Shown here: one piece after another, positions 27,788 through 37,034 of the stretch
Position numbering within the stretch: the first letter of the stretch is position 1
Layout: every line of letters starts with the position of its first letter
Assembly (NCBI GenBank): GCA_014238335.1
Contig: JABABI010000011.1
Coordinates: 32,335-96,334 of the forward strand
Reading direction: 5' to 3'
Length of the DNA stretch: 64,000 bases
Origin: Fuerstiella sp.
Lineage (GTDB): Bacteria > Planctomycetota > Planctomycetia > Planctomycetales > Planctomycetaceae
The notes under the pieces: generated by a model
Database searches by the model: none
Told to the model about the DNA's origin: nothing
What the model saw: only the letters and a program-made list of their open reading frames with translations
Made by a program: the position numbers and the translations under genes

Positions 27788-29945
27788 CTGACTGGGCCGT
27801 TTCGATCTGGTCTCGCAGCCATTCCGCACTCTGATGGTACATGTACGTGGCCAGCGATCGCTGAGGTCGTCCCAGACGAACATAGCCTCGCTCGCCGATT
27901 GCTTCGTCTGGTGCAGAGTCCACAGGAAGCTCAACGATGGCGTGAAATCGCGGTTCGGTGAGTCTCAGTGCGTCCGCCGAATTAGTCGTGTCTGCGACCA
28001 CAGCCAGCGTGCCGCCGGCCGATGCCGCCAATGCAGGCGATGGCAGGCTGGTGGAAGCCCGAGGAGTGACACGCTGTATGATTCCGGTCGCAGTAGCTCG
28101 CGTACCGATCCGCAGATCAACGGCGGTTCCGGCCTTCTCCGCAGCCAGACTGAAATCTTCCTGTGCGACTGAGACGATCAGCTCGTGTGGCTGGCCATCG
28201 TCAACGATCAACAAATCGTCGCCCTCGTTCACAAAGGTATCGGCAAGGTCGTGAAGATTGCGAGCCATGACTCGTCCTGACGTCGCAGCGACTATGGTCA
28301 GTGCTGCAACCTGTTGCCGGGTTTCCAGAAGCTGCGTCTGCAGGGAATACAGATTTCCCTGAGCAACGCGAGTCGTTCCCGCATCGTGTTCGTTCAGAGC
28401 GATCTGAAGACGAACGGTTTCCTGCTGGATTTGCAATTTCAGATCCTTCAACTGCGTAATCAATTCATCGTTTCGCAGGGTCATCAACGAATCACCTTCG
28501 TTAACGAACTGGCCGTCGGTCACCAGGACGTTTGTCACAAAACCATCCACGTTGCTGCGAATTCGACAGCCCTCGTGAAGTTCGACGGTTCCGGGAGCCG
28601 TTGAAGCGAACGGCACGGGAAGCCCAAACAGAACGCCGCATGTCACTGCCAGAAACAGGCTGACAATAACTGCTCCTCTCAGCAATCGTGCGGGATTGGA
28701 TCTCATCAGCCTTGATACGGCCTGAATTGTGTTCCATGCGGGCAATCCAAACCAGGCGACCAATGCTGCGACGGCCAGACACACACCCGCACCATGAAAG
28801 AAGACCGACGCCGCAATCATCAGTGTGGCGCAAATCAACAGCCTCCAGAATGTGGCCGCAAGCCCGTAGATTCGGAGCGTCCATAAATGTCGGCCGGTCA
28901 CGGCCGGGGTCGTGTTACGGAGTCCCAGCAGCAGTTGTCCCAGCAGCTGCCGGATGGCTTCTGTGGACCGCGTGTAGAGATTTGGGATATTCAGCAGGTC
29001 AGACATGATGTAGTAGCCGTCGAAACGCATCAGTGGATTGGCGTTGAATAAGAGCGTAGACAGACTTGCCATCACAATGACGTTGTACAGCAGGTGCGAC
29101 AGAAGTTGTGATTCCATATGAGACCATGCGAACACAGCCACTGACGCCAGCAACAATTCCACGTACATGCCAGCGGCCGCTGTATGAATCCGCTGCCAGC
29201 GTGATGAGAATCCCCATGAAGAAGTGACATCGACATAGGCCAGCGGTGCGAAGAACGCGAAGATAATGCCGGTTTCCCGAACACCGCCACCATAACGCTG
29301 ACATGTTAGCCCGTGAGCAACTTCGTGCATGAGTTTCAGTAACATCCAGGCCAGCAGCAGCCACAGCCAATTGTCCGGGGCGAAGACAGTTGTCGCCGCC
29401 TCCTGAAACTTCTGCCATTCGTTGGCGAGCTGAAAGGCGGCCACCACCATCACTCCCACGGCGGTGACTGTGGCTGTGGGAGAAAACAGCCAGCCGATAA
29501 CAGGCTGAAGACGCTTCAGAATGTTGTCCGGACACCCGAACGGAAGTCGCATCCAGAACGGATTACATTTTTGCAGTATGTTGCCTTTTGGCTTTTTCCT
29601 CCTCGTTCCGCTGTCTCCGGCTGCGGAGGAATCGCCGACAAAGTCCGCGATTCCTCGTTCCAGCAGCCATGCATACAGTGCCAGGGCCTGTTGTTGACTG
29701 AAGGCATCCGGCCCCTGAGTTCTGGCGGTGATGGCGAGCGCCTCACAGAACGTCGTGTGACCATCCAGGAGCGACAGAAAAACGTATTCTGTGTAACCAA
29801 TGCGGTAGTACTCGGAGCACGATGGTATGTCGACGTGATAAAATGTGTCTTCGCCGTAGACTTGCGCGCTGAACTTCAGATCAGGCCGCAGCGCCAGTCT
29901 CGTGCGTGTCAGATCAACTGTTGAGGCGTCCGGGGCTGAGAACAT
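27765..29945 (-). CDS. PqqD-like/M50 protease/membrane-fusion fusion protein
   Basis: 726 residues from ATG 29945; GTG 29954 is possible. Residues about 15-105 resemble a PqqD-type winged domain (FYHVDIPSCSEYYRIG..EYVFLSLLDG). The central membrane domain has the zinc protease motif HEVAHG at 207-212 and a distal NANPLMRFDGYY, as in YydH-like peptide zinc metalloproteases and site-2 proteases. After a further helix the C-terminal 250 residues form an HlyD-like adaptor with two half-lipoyl motifs (VDGFVTNVLVTDGQFVNEGD and ATSGRVMARNLHDL) and a coiled coil between. It follows two other adaptor genes within 2-6 bp, so they surely form one operon. It may process or export a peptide or surface protein; the substrate is not identified. 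Confidence 0.82.
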   Translation of the reverse strand: MFSAPDASTVDLTRTRLALRPDLKFSAQVYGEDTFYHVDIPSCSEYYRIGYTEYVFLSLLDGHTTFCEALAITARTQGPDAFSQQQALALYAWLLERGIADFVGDSSAAGDSGTRRKKPKGNILQKCNPFWMRLPFGCPDNILKRLQPVIGWLFSPTATVTAVGVMVVAAFQLANEWQKFQEAATTVFAPDNWLWLLLAWMLLKLMHEVAHGLTCQRYGGGVRETGIIFAFFAPLAYVDVTSSWGFSSRWQRIHTAAAGMYVELLLASVAVFAWSHMESQLLSHLLYNVIVMASLSTLLFNANPLMRFDGYYIMSDLLNIPNLYTRSTEAIRQLLGQLLLGLRNTTPAVTGRHLWTLRIYGLAATFWRLLICATLMIAASVFFHGAGVCLAVAALVAWFGLPAWNTIQAVSRLMRSNPARLLRGAVIVSLFLAVTCGVLFGLPVPFASTAPGTVELHEGCRIRSNVDGFVTNVLVTDGQFVNEGDSLMTLRNDELITQLKDLKLQIQQETVRLQIALNEHDAGTTRVAQGNLYSLQTQLLETRQQVAALTIVAATSGRVMARNLHDLADTFVNEGDDLLIVDDGQPHELIVSVAQEDFSLAAEKAGTAVDLRIGTRATATGIIQRVTPRASTSLPSPALAASAGGTLAVVADTTNSADALRLTEPRFHAIVELPVDSAPDEAIGERGYVRLGRPQRSLATYMYHQSAEWLRDQIETAQSANRQVLQ

Positions 29946-29947
29946 TG

Positions 29948-32014
29948 TTACCACCCCAACCAGCCGGTTAGGTGCGCCACTGGCTTGTGAAACAGGTTCC
30001 AGCCAATCGGACGAGTACCAGTGGAGACCTTCGCAAGGCCCTTCATGCCGGGCCGGAAAGTTTTCGAGCTGTTATCCAGTTCAGCTTCCGCCACAAACAC
30101 GTTTTCGTGATTCCGCAGTTCGGCACAAGGATGAATTCGGAGTACCTGGGTCTGGAAAATATCGCCCGGCATGGCATTCAGGTGAAATGTCAGTTCCATA
30201 TTGCTGCTGACGTGCCGAACATCTTCTTCCGGGATCTCAATTTCCACGATCATGCGATTCAACGGCGCTACTTCGAACAGCGTCTGTCCGGTTTCCAGCG
30301 GAACACCTTCTGTATCGCGGAGATCTCCGGCTACAACAACGCCCGCCATCGGACTTCGAATCTCCAGGTTTTCCTCTCGTGCCGCCAATAATGCGGCACG
30401 ATTCTCCAGGCGTTCAAGTTCGTGACGGGCAATCGCCGCCAGTCCGAATTCCTGATCAGAAAGGTGTGTATTGTATTCTTTGCGGGCCTTTCCGACGTCG
30501 GCTCGTATTTCGGCCAGTTTCCACTTTAACTCACGGCCGTCCAGTCGAGCCAGAAGTTCATTCTCGTGGACGATATCACCGGGTTCAACAAAGCACTTTT
30601 TCAATGGGGCGGAAAACGGTGCTGCAACAAAGCGCCTTGAAACAGGTTGCAGCTGCAGTTCACATTTAACTCGGTAATCCATCGGAATCAGCAGTATTGC
30701 GGTCACCACGGCAGTAACAATTCCCGCTGTCCGTGCCAGTTTTACTGTCAGCGTATTACGCAGGGCTGTACGAATCAGACGCGTCAGGCTGTTGAATGAA
30801 CGGCTCTGGACGTTTAACGCATTGGCAATGGATCGTTCCCCGGCCCGCAGAAATCCCAAGGTGTTTCCCGCACGTATCACTTGCTGCTCAGGGGGGACTT
30901 CAGCAGCACGTGGGTAATCCGTTCCTGGCACAGCGCCAAACGTGACCAGAATGGCGCCGACGTTCGCTCCTGTCGCAGTTCGCAGCGGACAGCCGACAAC
31001 GCTGTCTGCGCTGACTTTATCTGCAAATTGTTGGTGCGCCAGTAACGCATGGCGATTGTTTGAATCGCCAGTCGGCCAGATCGATGCCGTTGAACGAGCA
31101 ATGGACTCCTGGAACGCGGCTTCCGTGATTCGAGTGGCATCCGAAAAACGATCGCTATTCGCGACTTCGGACGACACGGCAAGTCGGCACGCCGTTGTGT
31201 CATCCGGACAGATGCCCAGCAGCACACTGCTCGCTCCCAAAAATCGTTTCAGCTCACCCACCACACTCCGGTGTGCAGCCTCTGCACCCTTGCATTCCAG
31301 AATTCGTCCGGTGAGGTCAACCAGAGCTGCGACGTGTTCTGAGTTTTTTAACAACTGTTGGGACTCGTCTGCCAACAGCCACTGCGAAAGTTTTGCCGCT
31401 GCAAGCTCCACTCCGGTTCGGCGAACGACGTTGTCACAATCATCTGTGTCATCGGTAATAGCCACAAGTGAGCACGTCGCGCTCACCGGAACACCCGTCG
31501 CCACCGTGTGTTCGGCGGTGATGGACGACACAACGGTTCGGCGTTGAACAATAGCTTCGCTGGCGATCCGAGACAGCGTTTTCTGAGTCTCTATTGCCAG
31601 TCCATCAACGGGACAGGTCAGGCCCTCGAGGCGATCGGTACTGCCAATCTGACGTGTGGCAGCGGTGTGCCAGCCCACGAAGACCGCACCGGCAAACTTC
31701 TGCAGAACATCGGCGACGGCTGCCTGAATGTCTTCCAGAGTCACACAGCACGAAAGTGCTTCATCGAGTCCTGCGGAAAAATCGGAAGTGATTACCGAAG
31801 GACGATCGCTCCGGGGGGACGCCGCAGGAGCAGACGCAACGCGGGAAGCTATTATTGAGTGTCCCACAATGTCTTCAATGGTGTCGCTGGGAGCATGTTT
31901 GACCGTAAGTGTCAGCGGCGGCACACGCGACGCGGACGCGTCGGGAGAGTCCGGCTGAAGATTGGGGAGAGGAGAAGTCTCCGTCGGAGTGGGGACTGCA
32001 GGGGGGGGATCCAT
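29948..32014 (-). CDS. GAF-like/HlyD-like membrane-fusion protein
   Basis: 688 residues. A Pro/Ser-rich start is followed by one or two GAF-like segments in the first 390 residues (TLEDIQAAVADVLQKF..VFVGWH and VAALVDLTGRILECKGAEAA..LGASSVLLGI). A membrane helix near 440 (IVTAVVTAILLIPM) leads to an HlyD-type adaptor: FSAPLKKCFVEPGDIVHENELLARLDG, a helical hairpin with KEYNTHLSDQEFGLAAI, then IRSPMAGVVVAGDL. The cytoplasmic GAF-like part could sense a small ligand and control export. Spacing is 5 bp from the upstream adaptor and 2 bp to the downstream protease fusion. Confidence 0.78.
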   Translation of the reverse strand: MDPPPAVPTPTETSPLPNLQPDSPDASASRVPPLTLTVKHAPSDTIEDIVGHSIIASRVASAPAASPRSDRPSVITSDFSAGLDEALSCCVTLEDIQAAVADVLQKFAGAVFVGWHTAATRQIGSTDRLEGLTCPVDGLAIETQKTLSRIASEAIVQRRTVVSSITAEHTVATGVPVSATCSLVAITDDTDDCDNVVRRTGVELAAAKLSQWLLADESQQLLKNSEHVAALVDLTGRILECKGAEAAHRSVVGELKRFLGASSVLLGICPDDTTACRLAVSSEVANSDRFSDATRITEAAFQESIARSTASIWPTGDSNNRHALLAHQQFADKVSADSVVGCPLRTATGANVGAILVTFGAVPGTDYPRAAEVPPEQQVIRAGNTLGFLRAGERSIANALNVQSRSFNSLTRLIRTALRNTLTVKLARTAGIVTAVVTAILLIPMDYRVKCELQLQPVSRRFVAAPFSAPLKKCFVEPGDIVHENELLARLDGRELKWKLAEIRADVGKARKEYNTHLSDQEFGLAAIARHELERLENRAALLAAREENLEIRSPMAGVVVAGDLRDTEGVPLETGQTLFEVAPLNRMIVEIEIPEEDVRHVSSNMELTFHLNAMPGDIFQTQVLRIHPCAELRNHENVFVAEAELDNSSKTFRPGMKGLAKVSTGTRPIGWNLFHKPVAHLTGWLGW

Positions 32015-32019
32015 CGGGC

Positions 32020-32973
32020 CTATTTCGTTCGTGTGGCAACCTCGGTTGTAGGTGCGAACGGGGGGATGCTTTCATCAAGCAGCAGGATTGATTTTTCTCC
32101 GCTACGCCATTTTTGTTCCGGATTTGGAAGACGAACTTTGACGCGGAATGTAGCGCTAGTGGCGTTTATGGTGGGAGAAACGTATTCTACAGTCGCCGTG
32201 GCGAATTCCGGATGCCCGCCGATCCGCATTCGGACTGACTGACCAGCGACAATCTCTCTGCGTCGGTCGACCGGTACCGAAAACACAACCAGCAACGGGT
32301 CCAGCTGAATGACTCGAACAACGACTGGATCCGAAGGAGAAACAAATTCACCACAGTCTTTTCGAACTTCTTCCACAACTCCATTAATCGTGGACCGAAT
32401 ATGGCGTTGCCTCAGTTGTGCTTCGATGCGGGCGTACTCAAGCCTGCGAACGGCAAGGTCTTCCTGCACTGATTGAAATCGTGATTCAGCAATTCTAATT
32501 TCGCCCTTGACCCGATCCAGCTCCCGTTGACTGGCATGATTTCGCCCGAACAGTTCAGTTAATTTTTGATGTTCAACCGTTTTTAGTTCCAATTGGGCGC
32601 GAGCGGACTGAAGTTGGCCTTTGGCAGACATTCCGGCTTTGGCAACTTCCAGCGATGCACGCAGTACTGCATCGTCCAGATTGGCAAGTAACTGCCCGGC
32701 TTTGACGACATCGCCATCTTTCACAGCGACATTCGCAAGAGTGCCGATCTCGGACGCAGCCATGTCGATGTCGGCGTAAGGTTCCGTGAATCCCTCAATC
32801 ATGGACGGCGTATCAGATTCTTCAACGGAATGGCTTCGGTCCGCAGGCTGTCTGCCGAGCGGTCCTGCTGTCGGTGCGTTACCCGCCAGCGCCATCGGCA
32901 ACGCGAGAACGCCGAACAGGCCCGCAATAAGTCGTCGTGATGTGATTCTTTGAGGGAACATTTGGAATTTCAT
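32020..32973 (-). CDS. Periplasmic adaptor subunit (HlyD/RND type)
   Basis: 317 residues with a signal peptide (RRLIAGLFGVLALPMALA). The adaptor order is short lipoyl half (IGTLANVAVKDGDVVKAGQLLANLDD), an alpha-hairpin with long coiled coil (about 110-200), the second lipoyl half (IRSTINGVVEEVRKDCGEFVSPSDP) and a beta-barrel (VFSVPVDRRREIVAGQSVRMRI). First gene of the three-adaptor operon. No RND pump, ABC ATPase or TolC-type channel lies beside it, so the pump must be encoded elsewhere or the set works differently. Confidence 0.85.
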   Translation of the reverse strand: MKFQMFPQRITSRRLIAGLFGVLALPMALAGNAPTAGPLGRQPADRSHSVEESDTPSMIEGFTEPYADIDMAASEIGTLANVAVKDGDVVKAGQLLANLDDAVLRASLEVAKAGMSAKGQLQSARAQLELKTVEHQKLTELFGRNHASQRELDRVKGEIRIAESRFQSVQEDLAVRRLEYARIEAQLRQRHIRSTINGVVEEVRKDCGEFVSPSDPVVVRVIQLDPLLVVFSVPVDRRREIVAGQSVRMRIGGHPEFATATVEYVSPTINATSATFRVKVRLPNPEQKWRSGEKSILLLDESIPPFAPTTEVATRTK

Positions 32974-33338
32974 GCTCTTCTACTCTGGCGGTTCGCTCTG
33001 ACGAAGCAAAATGTCTGAGGTGGGCGTGACTATGGTGTGAGAGTTTCCCGGCAACAATCATTGATCTGCGCAGTTCGCGACAGACCTGGATCGTATTCCA
33101 CGGATCACACAACCGAGGCTAGCTCACGATTTGTCCTTGTTCCCTCAATTCGGTTCGATTGTCGGGATTCCGTGCTTCCAGTTGTTCCGAATGTTCCGGT
33201 AAATCGTTCGTCGGACGGGGACTGATCCGCCCGTCGAAGATATAACTTCTGAATTGCGGCGGTTTTATCAGGGCCACCGATCAGGTGTGCCCCAGCTGCA
33301 ATTCCTGGCAACATCCATTCTTGACGCTCTCAATAAAC
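32974..33338. other. Divergent intergenic region
   Basis: Lies between the adaptor operon (minus) and the methyltransferase (plus) and should contain both promoters. No palindrome, riboswitch-like fold or small gene was recognised. Confidence 0.3.
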
Positions 33339-34142
33339 GTGTCTGCACACTATCAAACGAACAATCGCAGGGTCTGGAATAGTCTTGCCGACAACGGCAG
33401 CCTGTTTGCCAAAGTTGCCACAGACCAGGAATGCCGTAACCCACTGAAAGTGCTGGATGGCCGCGGCTGGCTGCCGGAGTCCGTAGCAGGCCTCGAAGTG
33501 CTGTGCCTGGCGTCAGGAGGCGGATGGCAGTCTGTGTTGTATGCCGTCGCAGGTGCCAGGGTCACGGTTGTCGACGTCAGCGAGTCCATGCTGCAACTGG
33601 ATGAATGTGAAGCCACTCGTCGTGGCTTGAACATTCAAACGGTCCGTGGATCCATGGACGATCTGCGTATGCTCGATGATGCTGCCTTCGACATCGTGCA
33701 CCAGCCCGTGAGCAGCTGCTACATACCGGACCTGTGCCCGATGTATGCCGAAATTGCTCGAGTCTTACGCGACGACGGTATCTATGTTAGCCAGCACAAG
33801 CAGCCCACCAGCCTTCAAATCAGCCATCGCAATGAACGACATCAGTTTGTTATTGGCGTCGAATACTACCACACAGGGCCGCTGCCAGGTCAGATCGATC
33901 AGTCCTATCGTGAAAGTGGAGCGACCGAATACCTGCACCGCCTTGACGATCTGCTGGGCGGGTTGTGTCGCAGCGGTCTGGTTATTGAAGATCTCCGCGA
34001 GCCGGTTCGAGCTGACTACGAAGCTGCCGTGACGCACTACGGATATCGCGGCCGGTATATACCCCCCTACATCCGCATCAAAGCCCGGCGGCGTCCACGG
34101 AGCGGCGATGAACCAAAGTCGGCGACGATCTGGACACCCTAG
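33339..34142 (+). CDS. Class I SAM-dependent methyltransferase
   Basis: 267 residues if started at GTG 33339; GTG 33285 would add 18 residues and neither has a clear ribosome binding site. The start at 33339 puts YQTNNRRVWNSLADNG at the N-terminus, as in related methyltransferases. SAM-binding motif I is VLCLASGGGWQS, followed by VTVVDVSESML (acidic ribose contact) and VRGSMDDLRML. The C-terminal half (QISHRNERHQFVIGVEYYH) is family-specific. Substrate unknown. It precedes mqnB by about 190 bp on the same strand; a role in quinone methylation is possible but unsupported. Confidence 0.8.
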   Translation: MSAHYQTNNRRVWNSLADNGSLFAKVATDQECRNPLKVLDGRGWLPESVAGLEVLCLASGGGWQSVLYAVAGARVTVVDVSESMLQLDECEATRRGLNIQTVRGSMDDLRMLDDAAFDIVHQPVSSCYIPDLCPMYAEIARVLRDDGIYVSQHKQPTSLQISHRNERHQFVIGVEYYHTGPLPGQIDQSYRESGATEYLHRLDDLLGGLCRSGLVIEDLREPVRADYEAAVTHYGYRGRYIPPYIRIKARRRPRSGDEPKSATIWTP

Positions 34143-34328
34143 CACGAACGTGAAACTCACTCCGTTACGATTTGATCACACTTACGGTCACGGAAGCACA
34201 GCCAGCGCTGAATCCGATGCACGAAAGAAAACGGCATTGTAGGCATAAATGACCGTCACTCGGATATCCTGACAAAACGGTTCCTGCGGCTGTCCCGGTG
34301 TGTCAGCAATTAGACATCATAATTACCC

Positions 34329-34982
34329 ATGGCAACTACTCTTCTTCTTGTTCCAACGGCATTTGAACTGAAGATTCTTCGTGATGCACTTGCGTCCGGC
34401 ATCGATCTTTCGTCCGTGCGACTGGAATGCTGTGGCTTCGGAGTCATCGCGTCGGCGGCCCGAGCCACGCAGTTGATATTGGCGAGCAATCCGGACCGAG
34501 TCATCCTCTCCGGAATTTCCGGCGGCATGAATAATCGGCTTCAGGTCGGGCTCGCCTACTGGTTTTCTGAGGTCGCTGCGTATGGGATTGGAGCGGGCGC
34601 AGGCGATCAGTTTCTGACCGCAGGCGAAATGGACTGGCCGCACTGGGCCGCTCCTGACCAACCCGAGGGAAAAAACATCGGGGACGTTATTGAACTGACA
34701 CCGACAGATTGCCCGGCAGATTCTCACGGAGGCCTGTTGGTGACGGCGTGTGCCGCATCCGCCCATCCATTGGACGTTAATCTGCGTTTGAAAAAGTTTC
34801 CCTCTGCGGCAGGGGAGGACATGGAAGGATTTTCGGTGGCACTGGCAGGCAAACTCTGTGGCGTTCCGGTCGAAATTGTCCGCGGAGTTTCCAACCATGC
34901 CGGCGACCGAAGCAAACAGAACTGGAAGATTCAGGAAGCCCTCGCGGCGGCAGCCGAACTGTTGATCGAGAGACTGGCATGA
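34329..34982 (+). CDS. mqnB: Futalosine hydrolase
   Basis: 217 residues, a nucleoside-phosphorylase-like fold. Recognised by VPTAFELKIL at the start, GISGGMN, the EDMEGFSVALA catalytic segment and VEIVRGVSNHAGDRSKQNW near the end. It releases hypoxanthine from futalosine to give dehypoxanthine futalosine in the futalosine route to menaquinone. Its stop overlaps the mqnD start by 4 bp. ATG 34329 is the only reasonable start. Confidence 0.9.
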   Translation: MATTLLLVPTAFELKILRDALASGIDLSSVRLECCGFGVIASAARATQLILASNPDRVILSGISGGMNNRLQVGLAYWFSEVAAYGIGAGAGDQFLTAGEMDWPHWAAPDQPEGKNIGDVIELTPTDCPADSHGGLLVTACAASAHPLDVNLRLKKFPSAAGEDMEGFSVALAGKLCGVPVEIVRGVSNHAGDRSKQNWKIQEALAAAAELLIERLA

Positions 34983-35818
34983 TCAACACCATCCGCCTGG
35001 GTATTTCGACCTGCCCCAACGACACCTTTACGTTTCACGCTCTTTTGAATCGACTGGTTGACTGGCGTGGTCTTGAATTCGACGTCGAATTACTCGACAT
35101 TCAGCAGCTTAACACACTGCTGTTCTCAGGCGACTTTGACGTCGCCAAGGCGAGTTTTCATGCCGCGCTGCTGCTGACGGACAGCACTGTCGTTCTTTCC
35201 AGCGGGTCCGCGCTGGGGTTCGGCGTTGGGCCACTGTTGCTGTCGGCCGAACCAGACGCTGTTCTACGTGACAGCGATCAGCTGACGCTTTGCCCGGGCG
35301 AACATACGACGGCGGCCTTATTGTTTCGTTTGTTTCATGCCAGAACGACGCGCATTCAGCACGTCGTGTTTTCAGCAATCATGCCAATGCTGCAACATCG
35401 GCAGGCCGATTTCGGGGTGTGCATTCACGAAGGACGTTTTACGTGGCAGGACGAAGGGCTGGGACTGGTGGAGGACCTTGGTACTCGCTGGGAACAGGAA
35501 ACGAAATGCCCGCTTCCGCTGGGAGGCATCGTGGCTTCGCGTTCACTGCCGGACGAAACAACTGCTAAAGTTCTGGCTGTTATCCATGACTCGCTGCAGT
35601 TCGCCCTGGCCGATCGAAACGCAGCGTTACCCACCATGCGAAAGTACGCTCAGGAATTTGATGATGACGTGCTAATGAAGCATGTCGACTTGTACGTCAA
35701 CGACTGGACACTGGACCTGGGCGACTCCGGCCGCGCCGCGTTGCACGAACTTTCTGACCGCGCCATCAGCATCGGACTGGTCGACAACGCCGCCAAACGT
35801 CTTGAAATATTTCGGTGA
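34979..35818 (+). CDS. mqnD: 1,4-dihydroxy-6-naphthoate synthase
   Basis: 279 residues, the usual MqnD length, with a periplasmic-binding-protein-like fold. Diagnostic text: LGISTCPNDTFTFHALL at the start, DVAKASFHAAL, SSGSALGFGVGPLLLS and the family motif GICIHEGRFTW-like FGVCIHEGRFTWQ. It converts cyclic dehypoxanthine futalosine to 1,4-dihydroxy-6-naphthoate. Translationally coupled to mqnB (ATGA overlap). mqnA and mqnC are not in the window. Confidence 0.93.
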   Translation: MINTIRLGISTCPNDTFTFHALLNRLVDWRGLEFDVELLDIQQLNTLLFSGDFDVAKASFHAALLLTDSTVVLSSGSALGFGVGPLLLSAEPDAVLRDSDQLTLCPGEHTTAALLFRLFHARTTRIQHVVFSAIMPMLQHRQADFGVCIHEGRFTWQDEGLGLVEDLGTRWEQETKCPLPLGGIVASRSLPDETTAKVLAVIHDSLQFALADRNAALPTMRKYAQEFDDDVLMKHVDLYVNDWTLDLGDSGRAALHELSDRAISIGLVDNAAKRLEIFR

Positions 35819-36152
35819 TCGCAAAAACGAGCCAGCGACGACAGCAACCACGGGTACGGCTCACGCAATACCAATATGTAAGTGTGCGAAAACCGCATTT
35901 CGCAGTATGAACCGACTTGACCAGGTCCGCCGCGACGCCGATAACAGCTTCTGAGCCGTTGCTGGGGTCGGTGCGTCAGGCGTACGAGCTGATGCTCGGA
36001 ACGGAGCGAACGCTCTCGCTGGTCGCTGACTCTGTCCCATGCATGAGCTGTTTAGTTGACCGGGCCCGGCTGCGTTCGACGGAGCTACACCGTCGCTCCG
36101 AGCGCGCAGCAGCATCGTCGGCCCTCCGGTCATTTTGAAGGAATTGCCATTT
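35819..36152. other. Intergenic stretch upstream of the phosphoesterase operon
   Basis: No supported gene. A small hairpin CGACGG/CCGTCG occurs at 36077-36095. AAGGA at 36138-36142 is the ribosome binding site of the next gene. Confidence 0.3.
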
Positions 36153-37034
36153 ATGACATCGAAAACTTTTCTGGGGGGAACACCTGTGTTGCTGACAATT
36201 GCTTTGTCGGCGGTTGCACAGGGCCAGCCGCCCGTCGGTCAACCGGTGCACACACGTGTTACTTTCTACGCGATGGGCGACGTGCCGTATACGCCTGAGG
36301 AAGACGTTCTGCTGCCGCGACAGGTTGCTGAGTTGCCGCAGGACGCGGAATTTGTGATTCACGTGGGCGACATCAAGGGAGGTGCTGCTCCGTGTGACGA
36401 AGCTGTGTACATTAAGGTCGCAGGGATGTTGCGACAGTCAGCCGCTCCCGTCTTTATTATTCCGGGCGACAACGAATGGAACGACTGCACCAATCCGGCT
36501 GAAGCATGGGGGTTCTGGAATAAACACTTCACGCGATTCGATCAGCACTGGCACCATGGTCTGCCGGTGTTTCGACAGCTTGAACATGAGGAAAATGTTT
36601 CATTTGTAAAGGACAAGGTTTTGTTCGTCGGGCTGAATATCGTGGGTGGCCTGGTCCACGATCCTGCAGAATGGAAGCAGCGACACGCGGATGGTCTGAC
36701 GTGGATCCGTCGCAATCTGCGTCGCTTTGGCAGCGACGTCAGCAGTTTGGTTATCTTCGGTCACGCGAAGCCGGCTGCAAACCACAGCGATTTTTTTGAA
36801 CCATTCAACAAAGATGCACAGGAATTCGGTAAACCGATTCTATATCTGCACGGCGATGGACACCGTTGGATCCACGACCGCCCGTTCGCGGCGCAGAACA
36901 TCCTTCGTGTGCAGGTCGACCAGGGCGGCATTGCTCCGCCATTGCAGGTGACGGTCACTGACCACCGGACCGATCCGTTTCAGTTTGATCGACGCAACCC
37001 ACCCGTCGTCCCGCCACAGGAACCACAACCATGA
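36153..37034 (+). CDS. Exported calcineurin-like phosphoesterase
   Basis: 293 residues from ATG 36153, with AAGGA 10 nt upstream; the frame opens at a TTG 18 nt earlier. Signal peptide MTSKTFLGG..LLTIALSAVAQG. Metal motifs: YAMGDVPYT, IHVGDIKGG, PGDNEWNDC and FGHAKPAANHSDF with HGDGHRWI at the end. The core fits metallophosphoesterases of planctomycete and proteobacterial secretomes. Its stop overlaps the start of the sulfatase by 4 bp, so the two are coupled. A joint role in breaking down a sulfated and phosphorylated substrate is inference. Confidence 0.85.
   Translation: MTSKTFLGGTPVLLTIALSAVAQGQPPVGQPVHTRVTFYAMGDVPYTPEEDVLLPRQVAELPQDAEFVIHVGDIKGGAAPCDEAVYIKVAGMLRQSAAPVFIIPGDNEWNDCTNPAEAWGFWNKHFTRFDQHWHHGLPVFRQLEHEENVSFVKDKVLFVGLNIVGGLVHDPAEWKQRHADGLTWIRRNLRRFGSDVSSLVIFGHAKPAANHSDFFEPFNKDAQEFGKPILYLHGDGHRWIHDRPFAAQNILRVQVDQGGIAPPLQVTVTDHRTDPFQFDRRNPPVVPPQEPQP

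Noticed and set aside
36077..36095. Hairpin upstream of the phosphoesterase as a riboswitch
   Set aside because: Only a 6-bp stem, with no conserved riboswitch core recognised.
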